Below are positions 25,978 through 33,280 of a stretch of 64,000 nucleotides of DNA, one piece after another. A program made the position numbers and the translations under genes. This DNA comes from JACPDH01 sp041671505 (GTDB taxonomy: Bacteria > Acidobacteriota > Thermoanaerobaculia > Gp7-AA8). Location: NCBI GenBank assembly GCA_041671505.1, contig JBAZBK010000007.1, positions 62,001-126,000 on the forward strand. The letters are read 5' to 3'. The notes under the pieces are model-generated. The model had not been told where the DNA came from. It did no database searches and saw only the letters and a list, made by a program, of their open reading frames with translations. Position 1 is the first letter of the stretch, and each line of letters begins with the position of its first letter.

Positions 25978-27887
25978 TTTCGCGCCGGAGCCGCCTCGGA
26001 CTGCGCGATCTTGTCGGTGATCGTCTTGATCTCCGCATCGGTCTCGGGCTCGAGATCGAGCGCGCGCTTGTACTCGGCGAGCGCCTTGTCCTTGAGCCCC
26101 AGCTTCGCGTAGATATCACCGAGATGGTGCCGAATCGTCGCGTCGCGCGGCACGAGCGTCGCGGCGTCCTCGAGCTGCTTGCGCGCGAGCTCGAGCTTGC
26201 CGAGCCGGAAATAGGCCCAGCCGAGGGAGTCGACGTAGGCGCCGTTGCGCGGCTGGAGTGAGACGGCCTGCACGAGCATCGCCTCGGCGCGCTCCAGGTT
26301 CACGTTGCGATCGGCCCACATGTAGCCGAGGTAGTTGAGCGTCGGCGAATGGTCGGGCTTCTTCTTCAGGATCTCGAGAAAGGCCGCTTCGGACTTCTCG
26401 AATTCGCCGGCGCGCTCGTACATCGCGGCGAGCTGGAAGGTGACCTCGAGCTCGTCGGGCGCGGCCTTCTTCTGCGACTCGAGGATCACGATCGCCCCTT
26501 TGAAGTCCTCCGCGGCGGCGTATGCCTGCGAGGCGCTGAGCGCTCCGCGCGGCCCGGCCGCCTCGAGCTCCTTCACTCGCTTCGCGGCATCCTCGGTGCG
26601 ACCCGCCCGCACGAAGTACTCAAGCTGGCGGACCTGGAGCAGCTGGTCCTCCGGGAACCGCTTGTTGAGCGCGTCGAGAAAGGCCGCGGCCTCTTCGGGC
26701 TTCTTGTCGCGACGCAGCACGTCGAGGACGATCGCCACCGCCTGGTAGTTAGGCGCCTCCGCGTCGGCGAGGACCTGCCTCGCGTCGGCGAGAGCCTTTT
26801 CGTAGTTGCCGTCGCGATGCTCGATCGCGGCGAGCTGCGTCTTCGCGATCGCCCGCCCCTGGTTCGAAATCCCCGGAAGCTCCGCCAGCACCCGGAACGT
26901 CTTCGCGGCGTCGGCAAACTCGCCGAGCGCCATCTGGTTGCCACCGAGGCTGATGAGCAGCTCGGGATCGTTCGGCTTGCCCTGGAGCAGCGTCCGGTAC
27001 TGCTCGTTCGCCTTCTCGAACTGCCCCATCGAGCTCAGGGCTTCGCCGTAGAGATAGCGCGAGCGGTCGTCGTTCGGGGTCGCGGCGAGAATGTCCTCGA
27101 CGATCGCGGCCGTCTTCTCGGGCCGCCCCCCCTCGAGGTAGAAGTACGCCTGCCGGCGGCGGAGATCGACGTTGCGCGGATCGTCGGCGAGTACCGGCTC
27201 GAGAGCCTCCGCGGCGGGAATCCAGTCGCCGTCCTTCTGGTAGATGTCGATCAGCTGGAAGAGGGCGGGGCCAAAGAGCGGATCGGAGGTAACGACCCGT
27301 TCCAGGTAGGGCTTCGCAGCTTCGAGCTTCCCCGCCTTCACGAGCATCTGCGAGTACTGGTAGTTGACTGTGCGATTGTCGGGCGACGACTCGGCGAGCT
27401 CGCCGAGGAACTTCTCGGCCTGCTCCGGACGGTTCGCGGAGAGGTGAATCTGCACGATCGCGAGTCCGGTGCCGATGTCGCCCGGGTTGAGACGATAGGC
27501 ATTTTCGAGATGGACGAGCGCCTCGTCGACTTTCTTGGGGGAGCCCTCGGAGGTGTCGACGAGAAGGCGGCCGAGAAGCCGCTCCGCCTCGTAGAACTTC
27601 GGATTGAGCCTCACCGCTTCGCGGAGCTCGGCGATCGCCTTGTCGAGCTTGGCCGCGCTGGCGTAAATGTCGGAGCGCTCGTAGCGCAGGACCTCATCGT
27701 TCGGCTTCTTGTCGATCAACTCACCCATCAGGTCGAGCGCGCGGCTGTAGTCGCCATCCTCGGCGGCGAGCCGGGCCTCCATGAAGGCGTACATGTCGGA
27801 CGGGTTCTCGGCACGAGTCGGGGCCGGAGCCGCGGCGGCCGGGAGGCACGCCATCGTGAGCATCGCAAGGCAGATCAGTCGTTTCAT
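25974..27887 (-). CDS. Exported tetratricopeptide repeat protein
   Basis: A 637-residue protein: signal peptide (residues 1-20, ends LPAAAA), then TPR units in nearly unbroken series (for example EDGDYSRALDLMGELIDKKP; TLNYLGYMWADRNVNLERAE; AYVDSLGWAYFRLGKLELA). Such proteins act as periplasmic or outer-membrane-associated scaffolds. In Pseudomonas a TPR gene precedes lolB and ispE in the same way. The ATG at 27887 is preferred because the signal peptide begins there. TAGGAT lies seven bases upstream with an extended TG, so the message is probably leaderless. Stop overlaps the lolB-like start. Confidence 0.85.
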   Translation of the reverse strand: MKRLICLAMLTMACLPAAAAPAPTRAENPSDMYAFMEARLAAEDGDYSRALDLMGELIDKKPNDEVLRYERSDIYASAAKLDKAIAELREAVRLNPKFYEAERLLGRLLVDTSEGSPKKVDEALVHLENAYRLNPGDIGTGLAIVQIHLSANRPEQAEKFLGELAESSPDNRTVNYQYSQMLVKAGKLEAAKPYLERVVTSDPLFGPALFQLIDIYQKDGDWIPAAEALEPVLADDPRNVDLRRRQAYFYLEGGRPEKTAAIVEDILAATPNDDRSRYLYGEALSSMGQFEKANEQYRTLLQGKPNDPELLISLGGNQMALGEFADAAKTFRVLAELPGISNQGRAIAKTQLAAIEHRDGNYEKALADARQVLADAEAPNYQAVAIVLDVLRRDKKPEEAAAFLDALNKRFPEDQLLQVRQLEYFVRAGRTEDAAKRVKELEAAGPRGALSASQAYAAAEDFKGAIVILESQKKAAPDELEVTFQLAAMYERAGEFEKSEAAFLEILKKKPDHSPTLNYLGYMWADRNVNLERAEAMLVQAVSLQPRNGAYVDSLGWAYFRLGKLELARKQLEDAATLVPRDATIRHHLGDIYAKLGLKDKALAEYKRALDLEPETDAEIKTITDKIAQSEAAPARK

Positions 27888-27894
27888 CAAGGGC

Positions 27895-27903
27895 ATCCTA
27901 GCA
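27895..27903 (-). promoter_or_regulatory. Extended -10 promoter of the TPR-lolB unit
   Basis: On the minus strand TGCTAGGAT (TGn plus TAGGAT) ends seven bases before the ATG at 27887. The same TGCTAGGATGCCC string is found in the rimP promoter. Confidence 0.5.
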
Positions 27904-28034
27904 CCCGCGGCTCGCTGAAAAATGGCCACGCAGTCGGCGCAACACGGCCCTGCGGCCGTTCATTCGTGCTGGTAGGACGGGACAGCATCCGTTGCGGTTC
28001 CGTGGCAGGCCGGACCGGGGCTGAAATGCCCGAT

Positions 28035-28135
28035 TTCTTCATTCTTCATTCGGCATTCTTCATTCGACATTTCGGTGTTCCAGATCGACGGAAACCGAAA
28101 TGAAGAATGACGAATGTCGAATGAAGAATGGAGAA
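28035..28135. repeat. Inverted CTTCATT/AATGAAG heptamer element, copy 1
   Basis: The left arm (28035-28076) is five heptamers of the form CTTCATT, CGGCATT, CGACATT, ending CATTTCGGT. The right arm (28094-28135) starts ACCGAAATG and carries the complementary heptamers. The spacer is 17 bases. The remaining part of the 27888-28173 gap contains a small GGCC hairpin near 27945 and a GTAG near 27972. Confidence 0.85.
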
Positions 28136-28173
28136 GCAGCCGGCCGCGAGGAGAAAGCGCGCCAGCGCCCCCC

Positions 28174-30189
28174 CTACCCCTTCCCCACCATCGCCAGGAA
28201 GTCGTCCTCGGAGAGGACCGGAACGCCGAGGCTCTTCGCCTTGTCGAGCTTCGAGCCCGCCTCCTCGCCCGCGACCAGGAACGAGGTCTTCTTCGACACC
28301 GACCCCGACGCCTTGCCTCCCTCGGCTTCGATCAGCGCGTGAATCTCGTCGCGGCTGAAGCGGGAGAGCGTGCCGGTGACGACGAGCGTCTTCCCTGCGA
28401 GCGCGGTGCCCTTCTGCTTCTTCTCGAACGACGGTGAGACGCCGGCGGCGAAGAGCTTGTCGAGCCGGGCCCGGTTCACCTTGTCGTCGAAGTGGGCGCG
28501 GACCGACGCCGCGACGATCGGGCCGATCTCGGACACGCCGACGAGATCCTCTTCAGTCGCGAGGATCAGCACGTCGAACGACTCGAATCTCTCCGCGAGC
28601 AGCTTCGCGGCGCGCTCGCCGACGTGACGGATGCCGATCGCGAAGATCAGGCGTTCGAGCGACTTCGTCTTCGACGCCTCGAGCTGCGCGAGAAGCTTGT
28701 CGGCGGAGAGGTCTCCCCATCCCTCCAGGGCGACGAGGTCGTCGCGGCGAAGGTAGTAGAGATCGGAGAAATCGCGCACGAGCTCCTTCTCGAAGAAGAG
28801 CGCGACCGACTTGTCGCCGATCCCCTCGATGTCCATCGCCTTGCGCGAGGCGAAGTGGACGACGCCCTCGCGGAGGATCGCCGGGCACTGCTCGTTCGAG
28901 CAGCGCCACGCCACTTCCTCTTCGTCGCGCAGCACGGGCGACCCGCATTCCGGACAGCGAGCCGGGGGATCGACGCGCTTCGCGCCTCTTGGCCGGCGGT
29001 CGGCGATCACCTCGGTCACCTTTGGGATGACGTCTCCTCCCTTCTCGACCGAGACGGTGTCGCCGACGCGGATGTCTTTCCGCGCAAGCTCCTCGAAGTT
29101 GTGGAGCGTCGCGCGACGGACGGTCGAGCCGCCGATGAAGACGGGATCGAAGTTGGCAACCGGGGTGATCGCACCGGTGCGGCCGACCTGGAACGTCACG
29201 TCGCGCACGATCGTGAGGGCGGCCTCCGGCGGGTACTTGTAGGCGATCGCCCATCGCGGGAACTTCGAGGTCGCGCCGAGCTGTCGCTGCTTGTCGAATC
29301 GGTCGACCTTCAGGACGATGCCGTCGATCTCGAACGACAGCTCGTGGCGCTTCGCGTGCCACGTCTCGATGAACTCACGAACCTCGTCGAGCGAGCGGCA
29401 ATGCGCCCGCGCCGGATTCACCGGAAAGCCGAGCTTCGTGAGCCGGTCGTAGATTTCGTGCTGCGTCTTGAGTGTCTCCCTTTCCATCTCGACGATCTGG
29501 TAGGCGAACGCGCGCAGCTTCATTCGCGCGACCTCGGCGGAGTCCTTCAGGCGGAGCGCACCCGAGGCGGCGTTGCGCGGATTGACGAACGGCTCGTCAC
29601 CTTCCGCCTCGAGCTCCTCGTTCAGGCGGAGGAACTGCTCCTTGTCGAGGTAGATCTCGCCGCGCACGCGCAGCTTCTTCTCGAACGGGATACGGAGAGG
29701 GAGTGCGCGCACGGTGCGGACGTTCTGCGTGACGTCGTCACCGGTGACGCCGTCGCCGCGCGTCGCGCCGCGAACGAGCTTCCCGCCCTCGTAGAGCAGA
29801 TCGACCGAGAGCCCGTCGATCTTGAGGTCGACCGAGTAGTCGACGTCGTCGCTCGGGAGACCCTTGCGGACGCGCGCCTCCCACTCGGCGAGCTCTTCGA
29901 GCGAGTATGCGTTCTCGATCGAGAGCATCGGCGGATCGTGCGGCGCGGGCTTGAATTTTTCACCCTTGGCGAGGCGCTCGCCACCGACGCGCACGGTCGG
30001 AGATTCCGGCGACTGAAACTCCGGATGCTTCGTCTCGAGATCGACGAGCCTTCGCATCAACTGGTCGAAGTCGTAGTCGGAAATCTCGGGTCGCGCGTCG
30101 ACGTAATAGAGCCGCTCGTGGCGGCGGATCTCGTCGCACAGCGTCTCGATCTCGGCGCGCAGGGATGCGCCTTCTTCCTTCTTTTTCAT
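28174..30189 (-). CDS. ligA: NAD-dependent DNA ligase
   Basis: A 671-residue ligase that seals nicks in replication and repair using NAD+. Domains in order: Ia NAD-binding (YYVDARPEISDYDFDQLM), adenylation with Lys123 (VDLKIDG), OB fold, four-Cys zinc finger (CPECGSPVL then CSNEQCP), helix-hairpin-helix repeats and a C-terminal BRCT domain (LAGKTLVVTGTLSRFSRDEI). Length is normal. A consensus-like promoter abuts the ATG (30199-30227), so the message is likely leaderless; the open frame extending upstream to 30369 is repeat sequence and not used. Confidence 0.96.
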   Translation of the reverse strand: MKKKEEGASLRAEIETLCDEIRRHERLYYVDARPEISDYDFDQLMRRLVDLETKHPEFQSPESPTVRVGGERLAKGEKFKPAPHDPPMLSIENAYSLEELAEWEARVRKGLPSDDVDYSVDLKIDGLSVDLLYEGGKLVRGATRGDGVTGDDVTQNVRTVRALPLRIPFEKKLRVRGEIYLDKEQFLRLNEELEAEGDEPFVNPRNAASGALRLKDSAEVARMKLRAFAYQIVEMERETLKTQHEIYDRLTKLGFPVNPARAHCRSLDEVREFIETWHAKRHELSFEIDGIVLKVDRFDKQRQLGATSKFPRWAIAYKYPPEAALTIVRDVTFQVGRTGAITPVANFDPVFIGGSTVRRATLHNFEELARKDIRVGDTVSVEKGGDVIPKVTEVIADRRPRGAKRVDPPARCPECGSPVLRDEEEVAWRCSNEQCPAILREGVVHFASRKAMDIEGIGDKSVALFFEKELVRDFSDLYYLRRDDLVALEGWGDLSADKLLAQLEASKTKSLERLIFAIGIRHVGERAAKLLAERFESFDVLILATEEDLVGVSEIGPIVAASVRAHFDDKVNRARLDKLFAAGVSPSFEKKQKGTALAGKTLVVTGTLSRFSRDEIHALIEAEGGKASGSVSKKTSFLVAGEEAGSKLDKAKSLGVPVLSEDDFLAMVGKG

Positions 30190-30198
30190 GCGGAGGTA

Positions 30199-30227
30199 AC
30201 TGTAGGTGGGGAACCTCGAAGAGGCAA
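30199..30227 (-). promoter_or_regulatory. ligA promoter (TTGCCT-N17-TACAGT-N9-ATG)
   Basis: On the minus strand TTGCCT (30222-30227), a 17-base spacer and TACAGT (30199-30204) end nine bases before the ligA ATG. No ribosome-binding site fits between, so transcription would begin at or within two bases of the start codon. Confidence 0.55.
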
Positions 30228-30258
30228 CAGGAGGAACCTTCGTAGCACGACGATCGGC

Positions 30259-30367
30259 GTGGCGCAGGCACTCCTGCCTGCGCGTCGCCGGAGGCGACCG
30301 GTTCCGCTCTTCGCTCGGGAGAGATGCGGCGCGTCGCGCCGCGCGCAGGCAGGAGTGCCTGCGCCAC
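30259..30367. repeat. 26-bp perfect inverted repeat with internal hairpins
   Basis: Arms at 30259-30284 and 30342-30367 are exact reverse complements over 26 bases and are separated by about 57 bases. Each arm itself folds as GCAGGCA/TGCCTGC around a four-base loop. This two-hairpin, inverted layout is that of a BIME. Located between ligA and trmJ. Confidence 0.85.
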
Positions 30368-30378
30368 ACAACCCTGGC

Positions 30379-31137
30379 CTACTCCTCGCCTTTCGCCTCT
30401 CGCCCTTCGCCCTCTGCTTCGGCGAGAGTCTTCTCCGCCTTCCGGATCCGCCAGTTCACCTGGCCGAGGAGGGCTAGGAGGAGCGAGGCTTCGCGCTTCG
30501 AGAGGAGAGCGCGGCCGGCGAGGGCGCGGAGCTCGTTGAACATTCGATCGGGGTTCGTCTGGTGGAGGAATCCGATCTCGAGCAGAAACTCTTTGGCGCG
30601 CTCGTGCAGGCGCTGAAGAAGCTCACCCGGCGCCGGCTCGCTCTCGGTCGGCGCGACGCGCAGGCCCTTCGACATCTCGTAGCAGAAGACGCCGACGGTC
30701 ATCGCGAGATTCATCGTCGGAAAGTCGGGGTTCGTCGGCACCGATGCGGTCCGCTGGCAAAGCGCGATCTCCTCGTTCCGGAGGCCCCATTCCTCGCGGC
30801 CGAAGACGATCGCCAGCTGATGATCGGGCTCGAAGGTCGTCGCGAGCTCGGCGACGGTCGGCGGCGTGAGCTGCTCGAAGACTTGCCGCGCACGAACCGC
30901 GGTCGTCGCGATGCTCAGGTGGCAGTCGGCGAGCGCATCTTCGAGCCTGTCGACCCGCTTCGCGCCGTGCACGAGATCGGACGCGCCGCTCGCCCACCAC
31001 TCGGAGATCTGGTCGACTCGCTGCCCGCGCGTCCCGACGATCCAGAGATCGTCGTAGCCGAAGTTCCTCATCACGCGCGCGACCGCGCCGACATTGCCCG
31101 CCTCATGCGGCTCGACCAGGACGATACGGAGTTTCAT
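30379..31137 (-). CDS. trmJ: tRNA/rRNA 2'-O-methyltransferase, TrmJ-like (SpoU family)
   Basis: A 252-residue SPOUT methyltransferase that methylates ribose 2'-OH in RNA, most likely tRNA position 32. Motifs: LVEPHEAGNVGAVARVMRNF (N-terminal SpoU motif 1), IVFGREEWGLRNEE (motif 2) and VPTNPDFPTMNLAMTVG (knotted C-terminal motif 3), then a helical tail. The last dozen residues (EGEGREAKGEE) are encoded by GGCGAGA-type heptamer repeats, so the C-terminus appears to be repeat-derived. TATCAT lies nine bases before the ATG at 31137. Confidence 0.88.
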   Translation of the reverse strand: MKLRIVLVEPHEAGNVGAVARVMRNFGYDDLWIVGTRGQRVDQISEWWASGASDLVHGAKRVDRLEDALADCHLSIATTAVRARQVFEQLTPPTVAELATTFEPDHQLAIVFGREEWGLRNEEIALCQRTASVPTNPDFPTMNLAMTVGVFCYEMSKGLRVAPTESEPAPGELLQRLHERAKEFLLEIGFLHQTNPDRMFNELRALAGRALLSKREASLLLALLGQVNWRIRKAEKTLAEAEGEGREAKGEE

Positions 31138-31146
31138 GCGGAGCGC

Positions 31147-31152
31147 ATGATA
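31147..31152 (-). promoter_or_regulatory. Putative -10 box of trmJ (leaderless)
   Basis: TATCAT on the minus strand ends nine bases before the trmJ ATG; no Shine-Dalgarno sequence is present. The -35 region falls into CGGAATG heptamers and is weak. Confidence 0.42.
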
Positions 31153-31161
31153 AGGCAATTC

Positions 31162-31330
31162 GGAATGCGGAATGCGGATTGCGGAATGCCCGCAGGCGCG
31201 GATGGGAAGGAAACGCGAAACACCGAAATGTCGAATGTCGAATGAGGAATGAAGAATGAAGAAAAGAGGCTCGGGCTCGGAGTCTCCTTTCTACATTCCT
31301 CATTCCTCATTCGACATTCGACATTTCGGT
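31162..31330. repeat. CGGAATG heptamers followed by inverted AATGAAG element, copy 2
   Basis: 31162-31190 holds about four CGGAATG/CGGATTG units. 31222-31330 is an inverted element: left arm 31222-31265 begins ACCGAAATG, right arm 31290-31330 ends CATTTCGGT, with heptamers of GAATGTC/GAATGAG/GAATGAA type. The spacer contains CCTTTCTACATTCCTCATTC (20 bases), which also occurs in the copy at 39165, so these are homologous elements. Confidence 0.85.
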
Positions 31331-31383
31331 TTCTACTCGGATCCGCATTGCACGCTCGAGGCGCCGCCGCTCCGCACTCCGTG

Positions 31384-32103
31384 CTACCCCATCAGCCTCA
31401 TCCACTCGTTCAGGCTTCGCGGCTGGAGGTAGTAGCTCTCCGCGCGCTCCTCGCCCATGGTCCGCGACGGGACGGGGCCGTAATCGTGGCCGGGGAAGAG
31501 GATCGTATCGGCGGGCAGCGTCGAGAGGCGTTGCGTGAGCGTCCGGTACATCTCCTCGGGGTCTCCGCCCGGGAGATCGACGCGGCCGCAGCCTTCGACG
31601 AAGAGCGTGTCGCCGGCGACGAGTCGCCCGTCGACGAGGAAGCACTGGCTCCCCGGCGTGTGGCCCGGGGTGTGGAGCAGTTGCACGCGGACGGCTCCGA
31701 CTTCGACGAAGTCGCCGCCGTCGTGCGTGACGAGATCGCCCTGCGAGAGGCCGGTGACCTGCCTGATGCCGGCCGCCTCGTCGCGATGGCAGTGAACCTT
31801 GACTCCCTTCGCCTCCTGGACCGACGCGAGCCCCGGAACGCGGAAGCCGTACATCTCGCCGCCGACGTGGTCGGGATGGTAGTGGGTCGCGAGCGCGCCG
31901 ACGATCTCCATCCCGTCGGCGCGAGCGATGTCGAACAGACCCGGAACGTCCCACGCCGGGTCGACGACGAGGCACTGCTTCGCCTCGCGGTCGCCGATCA
32001 GGTAGGCGAAGTTGCGCATCTGCGTGGCGGCGGGATCGCGCAGGGCAAACTCGCGACCCGCGAGGAGCTGGCGGAAGTAGAGACGGGAGGGGTCGGAAGG
32101 CAT
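31384..32103 (-). CDS. MBL-fold metallo-hydrolase (glyoxalase II/persulfide dioxygenase-like)
   Basis: A 239-residue metallo-beta-lactamase-fold enzyme. Metal-binding motif THYHPDHVGG, then HTPGHTPGSQCFLVDG with the bridging Asp in LVAGDTLF and the final His in LFPGHDYG. The order matches glyoxalase II-like hydrolases and persulfide dioxygenases; substrate is not certain. No signal peptide, so cytoplasmic. A TTGACA-N17-CATAAA promoter ends nine bases before the ATG. The longer reading to 32244 runs through an inverted repeat. Confidence 0.85.
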   Translation of the reverse strand: MPSDPSRLYFRQLLAGREFALRDPAATQMRNFAYLIGDREAKQCLVVDPAWDVPGLFDIARADGMEIVGALATHYHPDHVGGEMYGFRVPGLASVQEAKGVKVHCHRDEAAGIRQVTGLSQGDLVTHDGGDFVEVGAVRVQLLHTPGHTPGSQCFLVDGRLVAGDTLFVEGCGRVDLPGGDPEEMYRTLTQRLSTLPADTILFPGHDYGPVPSRTMGEERAESYYLQPRSLNEWMRLMG

Positions 32104-32112
32104 GGTGGGAGC

Positions 32113-32141
32113 TTTATGCGATGGAGCGAAGTGGGTGTCAA
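32113..32141 (-). promoter_or_regulatory. Promoter of the MBL gene (TTGACA-N17-CATAAA-N9-ATG)
   Basis: On the minus strand a perfect -35 (TTGACA, 32136-32141), a 17-base spacer and CATAAA (32113-32118) lie nine bases before the ATG, with no room for a leader. Confidence 0.55.
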
Positions 32142-32172
32142 GCGCAGCAACAGATGTGATTGGCCGGGAGGA

Positions 32173-32276
32173 AACCCCGAAGTGTGAAGTTAGAACGCTG
32201 AACGTTGAATCCAGAAAAACGGCAGGTTTCATTTCTGGATTCAACGTTCAGCGTTCTAACTTCTCACTTCAGGGTT
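32173..32276. repeat. Inverted GAANNNN heptamer repeat
   Basis: Left arm 32173-32215 reads GAAGTGT, GAAGTTA, GAACGCT, GAACGTT, GAATCCA: a fixed GAA every seven bases. The right arm (32234-32276) is its reverse complement with about two mismatches over 43 bases; spacer about 18 bases. Lies between the MBL and EVE/HNH genes. Confidence 0.85.
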
Positions 32277-32291
32277 GCCACTAACCCGAAC

Positions 32292-33200
32292 TCACCCCAG
32301 AAATCTTGTTTCCTCGTGCCACCAGAGCGCCTCGACGAGAGGACGGTGCTTCGTCTTGCGGGGGAAGCGGACCGGAACGCCGTCGAGGACGGCGTAGGCG
32401 TGGCTCGAGCGGGCGAGCGCGGGTGACACGCGGAGGAAGTGCTCCGTCGTCACGGTGACGTACCCCGCCTCGAAGAGGCGCGCGAGGTCGGCCCGCAGCA
32501 GGAGGCCGTTAGGCACGGAATAGCCGGGAATGTCGGGGAGCACCCGGATCCTCGCCGCGGCGAGCGCGCTGACGATCGACTCTCCTGTGACCGCGCAGCG
32601 GCGGTCGTAGGCGTCGAGCACCGCGGCGCTGAAGCTGAGCGGCCCGAGGCGCGGGCTCGCGACGAGAGCGTCGTAACCGGGGGCTGTTCCCGCGGCATCG
32701 CGCCGGATCGAGCGCGCGCGCGCGAGGCAGGCGTCGAAGAGCTCGCGCCCCTCGCCCCGCTCGACGCTGTAGCTCTTCCCCTGTCCGACGCGGGGAACGA
32801 AGTCTCCCGGCATCGCGATCCAGTCGCCCTCGTCGAAGAAGACCGGCTCGCCGAGGAGGATGCAGCCTGCGGGATAGTCGGTGCGCTCGCCGTCGCGGAT
32901 TCCGGAGCGCGGGCGGAGTCGCTGAAGGCGCTCGAGCATCTCGGCCAGCGACGACATCGCCGAGGCGTCTCCGAAGAGCGACCAGGCGGCCGAGCAGGGC
33001 ACCTGCGTGTAGTGCGCGAAGCGGGCGAAGCCGGCGACCGCGTTGTAAGGCGCCTTGAGCTTGAAGAAAAACGGCTCCCCCGGTTTGAGCGCGCGGAACG
33101 CCTCGCCTCCCGCGCGCCAGAAGCACGCCTCGTCGCGCGCCGGGCCTCCGCGCAGCCGCTCGAACCATTCCTGATCGGTGTTTGCGACGAAGCCTTTCAT
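32292..33200 (-). CDS. EVE-like domain plus degenerate HNH-fold protein (type IV restriction-like)
   Basis: A 302-residue protein. Residues 1-135 (FVANTDQEWFERLRG; EPFFFKLKAPYNAVAGFARF) resemble an EVE/PUA-like domain, known to read modified bases. Residues 190-302 align with the McrA-type HNH module: YDRRCAVTGE, VPNGLLLRADLARLFEAGYV and the closing WWHEETRFLG. However, the first catalytic His of the usual AAHI is Arg217 and the last (DLHRLF) is Ala240; only Asn231 remains, so nuclease activity is doubtful. The start is uncertain: ATG at 33200 is used, a TTG at 33239 is possible. No methyltransferase or other defence gene adjoins. Confidence 0.72.
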   Translation of the reverse strand: MKGFVANTDQEWFERLRGGPARDEACFWRAGGEAFRALKPGEPFFFKLKAPYNAVAGFARFAHYTQVPCSAAWSLFGDASAMSSLAEMLERLQRLRPRSGIRDGERTDYPAGCILLGEPVFFDEGDWIAMPGDFVPRVGQGKSYSVERGEGRELFDACLARARSIRRDAAGTAPGYDALVASPRLGPLSFSAAVLDAYDRRCAVTGESIVSALAAARIRVLPDIPGYSVPNGLLLRADLARLFEAGYVTVTTEHFLRVSPALARSSHAYAVLDGVPVRFPRKTKHRPLVEALWWHEETRFLG

Positions 33201-33280
33201 GCCGTTGGCTGCCGAGTTTATCCCGCAGCGCCCCTCCAAGTCAGGAATCAGCGACGGGCCTCCCGCGATTTGAAGGGGAC

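Noticed and set aside
2892..30477. Very long open frames antisense to real genes (for example opposite ligA, the M1 peptidase and the barrel gene)
   Set aside because: They encode Arg/Val/Glu-rich low-complexity protein without motifs, have no ribosome sites, and are the usual GC-rich mirror frames.
32292..33200. Active restriction system
   Set aside because: No methyltransferase, specificity or helicase gene adjoins, and two key histidines are missing, so I only call a degenerate HNH-fold protein.
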